Below are positions 7,558 to 11,725 of a DNA stretch of 11,725 bases, piece after piece. A program made the translations under genes and the position numbers. The notes beneath the pieces were generated by a model. That model saw nothing but the letters and a program-made list of their open reading frames with translations, was not told where the DNA came from and searched no databases. Source of the DNA: JBNKFV01 sp050290265 (GTDB taxonomy: Bacteria > Pseudomonadota > Gammaproteobacteria > Pseudomonadales > Cellvibrionaceae); contig JBNKHI010000076.1 in the NCBI GenBank assembly GCA_050290265.1, positions 1 to 11,725 on the forward strand. The letters run 5' to 3'. Every line of letters starts with the position of its first letter. Positions within the stretch are counted from its first letter, which is position 1.

Positions 7558-7593
7558 CTATTAACCCGACAAGCATCATTGTTGGGTTAATAG
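7558..7593. repeat. 15-bp-stem hairpin
   Basis: CTATTAACCCGACAA and TTGTTGGGTTAATAG are inverted copies, with one G-T pair, around the 6-base loop GCATCA. No T-run follows on either strand, so it is not a standard terminator. It lies 100 bases after the cupin stop and could be an RNA-processing hairpin, a dispersed palindromic repeat or a mobile-element remnant. Confidence 0.6.
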
Positions 7594-7650
7594 TGTAACC
7601 ACACAGAAAATAACGTTACAAACAAACGAAAAATACATCAACTTGACAGC

Positions 7651-7794
7651 TTATATACCCATGACGGCAAGCTCGAATCGAGTCTTCATACCAATAGCAG
7701 CACCTTTAATACATGTACAATAGTGCTTATCTCTATTTTTTAACTGACGCAATACGACCTCTCTGGCTCGCTTACTTGCCCACTTGATCACCAT
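7651..7794 (-). CDS. Tiny unidentified reading frame, possibly a remnant
   Basis: A 47-codon frame begins ATG GTG at 7794 and ends in TAA at 7651. It encodes a basic peptide with KWASKRAREVVLRQLKNRDK near its start and two Cys in a CTC context. It overlaps the end of the frame at 7788-7853 in another register, as expected if a frameshift split one small gene. It has no clear ribosome site of its own, and I recognise no family. It may be non-coding. Confidence 0.25.
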   Translation of the reverse strand: MVIKWASKRAREVVLRQLKNRDKHYCTCIKGAAIGMKTRFELAVMGI

Positions 7795-7853
7795 ATATTG
7801 CTTAGTATTGCTTGAAACTCTTCTTTCTCTGAATCAGAAAGATTCAACATCAT
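7788..7853 (-). CDS. Tiny reading frame with good ribosome site, possibly a broken gene start
   Basis: A 21-residue frame starts ATGATG with AAGGAG just upstream; its ATG overlaps the stop of the remnant at 7853-8181 (TGATG). It encodes an acidic, helical-looking peptide beginning MMLNLSDSEKEEFQAILSN. The ribosome site and stop-start overlap look like real operon architecture, but the frame stops after IW. The continuation may lie in the overlapping frame at 7651-7794. Confidence 0.35.
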   Translation of the reverse strand: MMLNLSDSEKEEFQAILSNIW

Positions 7854-8181
7854 CAATCTCCTTTTGTTAATTTAGCTTCCTTTAATATTTCTTTTGACAT
7901 CAATTGAGAACCTTCACCTTCAGATATTACTTCAATTGCGAACGTTAGATCTGGAGATGTTATATACAATTTAGTTTCATTCCCTTTCTCTAGAAAAAAC
8001 ACCTTGCTTCTTTGAAAAACCGAATTGAAAAAATCAAACGCGTTTTTTCAGAGCCTGAAAACTCAAGCTCAGACTTTTTAATTATCCTATATACAAGAAG
8101 AGGTTTTTGGCGTGCTACAACGAGAGGACCATCGCCAAGCGCCCTGACCGGATGATCCGTTAAACTTTCCGGCGACAGCCA
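7853..8181 (-). pseudogene. Frameshifted, 5'-truncated gene remnant of unknown family
   Basis: Read leftward, one frame opens after a TAG at 8182-8184 and gives WLSPESLTDHPVRALGDGPL and then KPLLVYRIIKKSELEFSGSEK before losing sense. A second frame takes over at the A6 run (T6 on the plus strand, 8043-8048) and continues as NAFDFFNSVFQRSKVFFLEK and then LYITSPDLTFAIEVISEGEG to a TGA at 7853. Joined, they give about 109 residues of plausible soluble protein; no start codon is visible. A one-base slip in the homopolymer, natural or from sequencing, explains the split. The rightmost third is GC-richer than the rest, so it could be a chimera of two fragments. I do not recognise the family. Confidence 0.4.
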
Positions 8182-8320
8182 CTAAGCGGCGTTTATCCAG
8201 TGTTTAGCGATTCTTAGTCTCGGTATTTTAGCGCGATTTCTTTGTCTCTGTATCTTAGTATCACTATTAGCCTGCATTGGGTTTGGTTACACCGCTTGCT
8301 GGACAAATCCATCGGAAACA

Positions 8321-8349
8321 TTGACGCTTATTTTTTCAGCCTCTATAGT
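8321..8349 (+). promoter_or_regulatory. Sigma-70 promoter of the MaoC gene pair
   Basis: TTGACG (8321-8326) and TATAGT (8344-8349) are separated by exactly 17 bases; each matches 5 of 6 consensus positions. Transcription would begin near 8356, about 35 bases before the first MaoC ATG. Confidence 0.7.
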
Positions 8350-8390
8350 CCGTTTGGTTATCCATTCATCAATACAGACAAGAAAACGAT

Positions 8391-8852
8391 ATGCTTTATT
8401 GGGAAGACGTCAGTGAAGGGCGAGTGTTTGAAACCGGTACGTTGACCATCAGCGAAAAAGATATTCTGGAATTTGCTGAAGAGTTTGATCCACAGCCTTA
8501 CCATCTTGATAAGGAAGCGGCCAAAGACTCTATTTTTGGTGAACTCTGCGCCAGTGGCTGGCACATGTGCGCGGTGATGATGCGTTTGCTTGCAGATACC
8601 CTAAACCGAGATGAAGTCGTCTCCGTGGGTTCCTCTGGTGTCTCTTCCTTGCGCTGGTTTAAACCGGTTTTTGCCAACGATACGTTGCGGGCGACTATCA
8701 CCGTGACAGAGTGCCTGCCCTCGGATAAGCACAGCGAGTTTGGCTATGTAAAGTGTGCGATTGACGTTAAAAATCAGGATGACCGTAAGGTCATAGCAGT
8801 GGAAATGACACTGATGATTGCCCGTCGTCAGCAGGAGAATACGCATGTCTGA
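8391..8852 (+). CDS. MaoC-type hot-dog (R)-enoyl-CoA hydratase, catalytic-type subunit
   Basis: This 153-residue single hot-dog domain resembles MaoC/PhaJ hydratases, which add water to trans-2-enoyl-CoA to give (R)-3-hydroxyacyl-CoA in the cytoplasm. The catalytic segment FDPQPYHLD (32-40) keeps the Asp33-x4-His38 dyad, and CASGWHMCA (53-61) follows, the conserved Gly-Trp-His segment after the hot-dog helix. The start at 8391 has only a weak purine-rich site (AAGAAAA). The gene overlaps the next MaoC gene by 8 bases and lies downstream of a good promoter, so the two form an operon. Adjacent paired MaoC proteins act as heteromers in some pathways (for example the ChsH1-ChsH2 sterol side-chain enzyme). 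A fatty-acid, aromatic or sterol substrate cannot be told apart here. Confidence 0.85.
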   Translation: MLYWEDVSEGRVFETGTLTISEKDILEFAEEFDPQPYHLDKEAAKDSIFGELCASGWHMCAVMMRLLADTLNRDEVVSVGSSGVSSLRWFKPVFANDTLRATITVTECLPSDKHSEFGYVKCAIDVKNQDDRKVIAVEMTLMIARRQQENTHV

Positions 8853-9345
8853 AAAATCTCCCATTATTCGCAGTCGCTGGTTTGAGGATATTCCCGTTGG
8901 TGAATTTCATGTGTTTGGCACTCATACTTTTGGTGAGAAAGAAATTATCGATTTTGGGAAAAAGTATGCACCGCAAACCTATCATACTGACCCAGTCGCT
9001 GCTCGAGACAGTATTTACAACGGCTTGGTAGCCTCGGGTTGGCACCTATGTGCGATCTGGATGAAGTTGATGGTGGTTTACATGGAACGTTTTGCCATGG
9101 GTGTTCGCGATGGGCGACGCAATGGTGCTGGTGTTGGCTTTAAGGATATGAAATGGATTAAGCCCGTGCGTCCGGGGCATACATTGACCTTTACCTATGA
9201 AATTATTGAAAAGCCAGATCGAGTGGTACGCGGTAAATGGGGTGTGATTCGTAGTCGCAATGAAGCTTTTAATCAGTATGGAGAGCTAGTGTTTAGCTTT
9301 ATTATTGATATTCTGGCGGAGCGTGCACCTAAGGACAAAGATTAA
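8845..9345 (+). CDS. MaoC-type hot-dog protein lacking the catalytic Asp; probable partner subunit
   Basis: This 166-residue paralogue of the preceding gene has the same hot-dog layout: RWFEDIPVGEFHVFG near the N-terminus, KKYAPQTYHTDP (39-50), VASGWHLCAIWMK (62-74) and WIKPVRPGH (104-112). The position equivalent to Asp33 of its neighbour is Ala42, while His47 is kept, so the usual dyad is broken. The ATG at 8845 has AGGAG 7 bases upstream and overlaps the previous gene by 8 bases (ATGTCTGA), indicating translational coupling and equal synthesis. Known hot-dog hydratases are dimers with shared active-site surfaces. An inactive-type subunit stabilising or shaping a heteromer is the natural inference. 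An independent enzyme using another residue, or an acyl-CoA-binding protein, are alternatives. Confidence 0.82.
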   Translation: MSEKSPIIRSRWFEDIPVGEFHVFGTHTFGEKEIIDFGKKYAPQTYHTDPVAARDSIYNGLVASGWHLCAIWMKLMVVYMERFAMGVRDGRRNGAGVGFKDMKWIKPVRPGHTLTFTYEIIEKPDRVVRGKWGVIRSRNEAFNQYGELVFSFIIDILAERAPKDKD

Positions 9346-9370
9346 TCAATACCCTTCATACAAGTTAAAC

Positions 9371-9392
9371 CCAAGGGCCTAAAGGCCTTTGG
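9371..9392. terminator. Hairpin terminator between convergent units
   Basis: CCAAGGGCCT (9371-9380) and AGGCCTTTGG (9383-9392) pair with one G-U over nearly the whole length. The hairpin lies 26 bases after the second MaoC stop and before the convergent membrane-protein gene. The following CTTCTTAA is only weakly T-rich, so efficiency may be low; it could serve both directions. Confidence 0.5.
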
Positions 9393-9453
9393 CTTCTTAA
9401 CCAAAGGGCTCTGACTACTTCTAATTTTCCACGGAGCAGCGGCCTTTTATACT

Positions 9454-9828
9454 TCAGCCTTTATAACCATTAAAGCTAGGCCAAGCAATGCAAAAAAAAT
9501 AAATCAAATAAACAGAAAAACAAAAAATAAATAGAAAGATATCAACCATCACTGAATAAACAGTAAGCTGAAATAAAACAGTAGTAATTAATAAAATCAC
9601 AAAAACGTACAACATTTTTTTGGATAAAGTATTAACACAACCCCATGGACTTACTAGTTCTACAGAAAACCCAAAAATAAAACATACCAACCAGACTAAA
9701 AAACCTATTTCAATGCCATACCCACCACTTACAACGGCTTTAAAAAGCAAGGCAGGTAAAAACATAAAAAATCCTTGAGACCTTAAGGTATTCCAAAAAA
9801 CCAGATCGTCACTCATCAATAAAATCAC
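9454..9828 (-). CDS. Small AT-rich four-helix membrane protein of unknown function
   Basis: This 124-residue, strongly hydrophobic protein has likely membrane segments at about 17-33, 38-58, 71-90 and 92-115, with short polar ends (SDD near the N-terminus, GYKG at the C-terminus). A GTG start at 9828 is preceded by AAAGG at 4 bases; an ATG at 9816 is the alternative and would remove four residues. Composition is much more AT-rich than glpK or the MaoC genes, a sign of transferred DNA. It lies 129 bases downstream of the DUF2971-like gene on the same strand, so co-transcription is possible. I recognise no family; a membrane partner or immunity-type protein for its neighbour is speculation. Confidence 0.6.
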   Translation of the reverse strand: MILLMSDDLVFWNTLRSQGFFMFLPALLFKAVVSGGYGIEIGFLVWLVCFIFGFSVELVSPWGCVNTLSKKMLYVFVILLITTVLFQLTVYSVMVDIFLFIFCFSVYLIYFFCIAWPSFNGYKG

Positions 9829-9931
9829 TATACCTTTCTAGAATTTCCGAATAGACAGCCGGATATATGTCTTCTTGCTAGGCTGCCACGTGCGAAATGA
9901 TCTACATATAAAGCCAGCCTATTCAACTATA

Positions 9932-9947
9932 GGACTCTGACCCCTTT
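9932..9947. repeat. GGACTCTGACCCCTTT motif, possible dispersed-repeat end
   Basis: On the minus strand this reads AAAGGGGTCAGAGTCC. From memory, closely similar words occur repeatedly in proteobacterial intergenic DNA, often near Y1/REP-associated transposases. A partial relative, GGGCTCTGAC, lies at 9406-9415, so the two bracket the membrane-protein gene. No transposase is present in the window. Confidence 0.35.
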
Positions 9948-9957
9948 AATTTGTTAA

Positions 9958-10731
9958 TTATAAATCTGTGAACCTAGCTGCATCCAATATTGTGGACTGT
10001 TTAACTTCTACATCGTAGCGCTCAAGTTCTTTGGCTATACCTATACAGCATTCTTTTGATGTATGCGGGCTAATCATCACTTGTTTAATATATAGCTTGC
10101 TATCGAAAGGTATTAATATTTCATCTTTAATATTATTCCTATCGAACCACATTAATCTCACTTCATTCTCGAAAGCAAAGGCTTTCCTTTTATTTAATAA
10201 CAATCTACCTGCTGCTGCAGACACATCTTTGTAATTTCCTTTTAATGCCGATTCGCCAAGCTGGAGAAGAGTTTTAAGAGGTACATATTCGACTTTTCCA
10301 AGATACATCGAGCCGCACATATTGTTAATGAATGATTTACATACAGCCAAAAGATCTCCCGCTCGACATTTGATTCTCACTATTGGGTCTTCTTTTTTAA
10401 ACCCAACTGCTCTCCAAAATGGCTCATCATGGGTATTCTTGGTCCAACAGAGGCCATAAGCATTCACTCCCCCTAGCTTATTATTGGCTTCGAAAAGTAA
10501 TTTGCACCAAGCTCCTTCGTATGGATCTTGCCATTGATTGATCGGGCTCAGACGGAGCGTGTTTCGCTCAAACACCATCTTTGCAAATGGCCAAGGTAAA
10601 AAGTGATAAAGGTAACCGTTTAATTTCACCTCAGGATCATGAAGTACCTTTCTTCCTTCACCAAGGTGTGCAATTTTTTTCCATTTTCTATGTTTTTCAT
10701 TTGGCTTCATGAGGGTAACTCTTAGCTGCAT
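9958..10731 (-). CDS. DUF2971-like accessory protein
   Basis: This 257-residue cytoplasmic protein has the DUF2971 pattern as I recall it: a hydrophobic strand LYHFLPWPFAK (41-51), LRLSPINQWQDPYEG (59-73, the family's 'NDPxE' block), YGLCWTKN with a following EPFWRA (about 92-109), a central YLGKVEYVPL, and KRKAFAFENEVRLMW (about 181-195, the K...E.E.R block). ATG at 10731 and an in-frame ATG at 10710 are both possible; the second has AAGAG 8 bases upstream, and the shared sequence starts soon after it. The gene is AT-rich compared with the metabolic genes around it and lies among palindromes and repeat-like words, pointing to horizontal transfer. Members of this family are frequently found in accessory islands; the biochemical activity is not established as far as I know. 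Family membership is moderately sure, function is unknown. Confidence 0.65.
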   Translation of the reverse strand: MQLRVTLMKPNEKHRKWKKIAHLGEGRKVLHDPEVKLNGYLYHFLPWPFAKMVFERNTLRLSPINQWQDPYEGAWCKLLFEANNKLGGVNAYGLCWTKNTHDEPFWRAVGFKKEDPIVRIKCRAGDLLAVCKSFINNMCGSMYLGKVEYVPLKTLLQLGESALKGNYKDVSAAAGRLLLNKRKAFAFENEVRLMWFDRNNIKDEILIPFDSKLYIKQVMISPHTSKECCIGIAKELERYDVEVKQSTILDAARFTDL

Positions 10732-10886
10732 AACAGCTCAATATACATCGCAGCGACGTATTTCAATTGCGTCAAAGCAACATACTGCCACGCACATTAC
10801 TGAATAAGCATCAAAAAATATTATTAAATTACAACAACATGAACTTCTGTCTAGAAACACGACTGTAGATGGAGGCAAAGCATAAG

Positions 10887-10912
10887 TAGGTAACTTAGCA
10901 AATCTTAGGTAA
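10887..10912 (+). promoter_or_regulatory. Direct repeats upstream of the AraC-family gene
   Basis: TAGGTAA occurs at 10887-10893 and again at 10906-10912, 19 bases apart (about two helical turns), with the second copy 8 bases before the candidate -35. Tandem half-sites in this position are typical targets of AraC-family proteins. That the adjacent regulator binds them is inference. Confidence 0.4.
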
Positions 10913-10920
10913 TAAGCGGA

Positions 10921-10956
10921 TAGACGGCTTTGCGCGAAATCATCATAATATTTCGC
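10921..10956 (+). promoter_or_regulatory. Candidate promoter of the AraC-family gene with overlapping inverted repeat
   Basis: TAGACG (10921-10926) and CATAAT (10944-10949) are separated by 17 bases. A perfect inverted repeat GCGAAAT / ATTTCGC (10934-10940 and 10950-10956, 9-base gap) lies across the -10 and start region, a position suited to repression. The rest of the 262-base gap back to the DUF2971-like gene shows no gene. Confidence 0.4.
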
Positions 10957-10993
10957 AATTCAGCCATATCGTGTGATTGCTTTGAGTCCTGCC

Positions 10994-11725
10994 ATGACAA
11001 CGTCGAATTCCCCCCTTGAGCCGATAGCCATTATTGACGTTGATAACGTTACCCGCCCGGTAGTGGCGTATGCGCCGCCCATAACAACCCAGGAATGGGA
11101 ATCTACCCATCATTGTCACCACAAAGCACAGTTACTCTACTCCCTACGCGGAACAATCCATTGCCAGATTCAAGACGGTGTATGGATTGTGCCACCACAA
11201 TGTGCGGTATGGATTCCCAGTAACCTGCCCCATGCGGCACGAGGCTCTGGCGAAACGGAATGTTATTGCTTGTTTATAGACCCCGATGTTGTGCCCAACC
11301 TGCCCAAACAGTGCTGTACGCTGGAGGTATCGCCCTTATTGCGGGAATTGATTTTCAAAGCTGTTAGCTTTCCTATGGATTACCCTCAAGAGGGACCAGA
11401 AGCGCGCCTGATGGCAACATTTATTGATGAGCTGGCTACCGCAAACATTGAAAACTTGCGCCTGCCCATGCCCAGCGACCCGCGCCTACAGCACTTAACC
11501 GATTTAATGCTGGCAGACCCGACCACCAAAAAGTCTATCGCTGAATGGGCTACCCAGATTGGAATGAGCGAACGCAATATGACCCGCTTATTGCAAAAAG
11601 AGGTGGGGATGAGTTTTGGCCGCTGGCGCCGACAACTGCATGTGATCCTTGCGCTTCAATGGCTCTCAAAAGGGGAAAGCGTTCAAACCATAGCCCTGGA
11701 TCTGGGCTACGAGAATGCCAGCGGC
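10994..11725 (+). CDS. AraC-family transcriptional regulator with cupin sensor domain (3' end outside window)
   Basis: The frame is open from an ATG at 10994 to the last base (244 codons). Residues about 20-95 form a cupin-like sensor: WESTHHCHHKAQLLYSLRG (35-53), then PPQCAVWIPSNLPHAARG (67-84). From about 164 the AraC DNA-binding region begins: first helix-turn-helix SIAEWATQIGMSERNMTRLL (181-200), the F-GRWRRQLH linker helix, then SVQTIALDLGYENASG (229-244) of the second helix-turn-helix, where the window ends. The layout resembles the NimR/YeaM-type subgroup, whose effectors vary and often control a neighbouring efflux or catabolic gene. The ribosome site is weak, and in-frame GTG (10973) or TTG (10982) starts cannot be excluded. 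Its targets are not visible; direct and inverted repeats upstream suggest autoregulation. Confidence 0.9.
   Translation, partial: MTTSNSPLEPIAIIDVDNVTRPVVAYAPPITTQEWESTHHCHHKAQLLYSLRGTIHCQIQDGVWIVPPQCAVWIPSNLPHAARGSGETECYCLFIDPDVVPNLPKQCCTLEVSPLLRELIFKAVSFPMDYPQEGPEARLMATFIDELATANIENLRLPMPSDPRLQHLTDLMLADPTTKKSIAEWATQIGMSERNMTRLLQKEVGMSFGRWRRQLHVILALQWLSKGESVQTIALDLGYENASG

Larger units (their letters stand above)
7458..8390. other. 933-base stretch without an intact gene
   Basis: Between the cupin and MaoC genes lie a long hairpin (7558-7593), decayed or tiny minus-strand reading frames (7651-8181), and the promoter of the MaoC genes (8321-8349). Composition shifts from AT-rich (about 7610-8100) to GC-richer (about 8100-8180), which suggests a junction between unrelated DNA segments. 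No transposase, integrase or terminal repeats were found. Confidence 0.6.

Noticed and set aside
7651..8181. Transposase remnant explanation for the decayed frames
   Set aside because: No DDE, HUH or tyrosine-recombinase motif, no terminal inverted repeats and no target duplication could be seen.
8100..8190. GTTAAAC at 8159-8165 as part of an integron attC site
   Set aside because: It fits the short R' core, but no matching RYYYAAC partner or stem arms were found at a suitable distance, and no integrase is present.
8242..8445. 67-codon plus-strand frame running into the first MaoC gene
   Set aside because: It contains the MaoC promoter, overlaps the MaoC start in another register, and lacks a ribosome site.

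Overview
The window looks like a chromosomal stretch of a marine-type, heterotrophic Gammaproteobacterium, perhaps near the Cellvibrionales/Spongiibacteraceae. That placement is inferred from a TonB-dependent receptor with the mature N-terminal motif EEIIVTAQKR, Shine-Dalgarno sites of the GGAG type, moderate-GC core genes, and a GlpR/GlpD/GlpK set with operators close to the E. coli GlpR consensus. No rRNA, tRNA, CRISPR array or intact mobile element was seen.

Region 1 (1-4435) is a divergent glycerol-catabolism locus. On the minus strand runs an operon: a membrane-anchored alpha/beta hydrolase with a multi-pass C-terminal membrane domain, then the DeoR-type repressor glpR, then glpD (only its first 19 codons are inside the window). 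The genes are packed tightly (7-base gap, then an ATGA overlap). On the plus strand glpK is transcribed away from it. The roughly 280-base divergent region holds a good sigma-70 promoter for glpK and two 18-base sites resembling the GlpR operator, one per transcription direction. No glycerol facilitator (glpF) is visible. The hydrolase placed first in the operon suggests that glycerol is released from an ester or lipid.

Region 2 (4436-6843) is a single TonB-dependent outer-membrane receptor gene with its own control region. That region has a near-perfect 12+2+12 palindrome centred about 41 bases before the inferred transcription start. The unit ends in a strong intrinsic terminator.

Region 3 (7071-9392) starts with a small cupin protein. 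It is followed by about 930 bases with no intact gene. This stretch contains a 15-bp-stem hairpin and a run of decayed or tiny reading frames on the minus strand, including one gene remnant frameshifted in an A6/T6 run. A strong promoter then drives two overlapping genes for MaoC-type hot-dog hydratases. The first has the catalytic Asp-x4-His dyad; the second has Ala in place of the Asp, so a heteromeric enoyl-CoA hydratase is plausible.

Region 4 (9454-10731) is an AT-rich accessory insert on the minus strand: a DUF2971-like protein followed by a small four-helix membrane protein, with a GGACTCTGACCCCTTT motif between them. Region 5 (10887-11725) is an AraC-family regulator with an N-terminal cupin domain, cut off by the window end inside its second helix-turn-helix. 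Its upstream region holds direct TAGGTAA repeats and an inverted repeat over the -10 element.

Likely cooperation: the receptor brings in a substrate, the hydrolase may free glycerol from it, GlpK phosphorylates glycerol, GlpD oxidises glycerol-3-phosphate, and GlpR represses both arms until glycerol-3-phosphate appears. The GlpK, GlpR and GlpD roles are well supported; the link to the receptor and the hydrolase substrate is inference.
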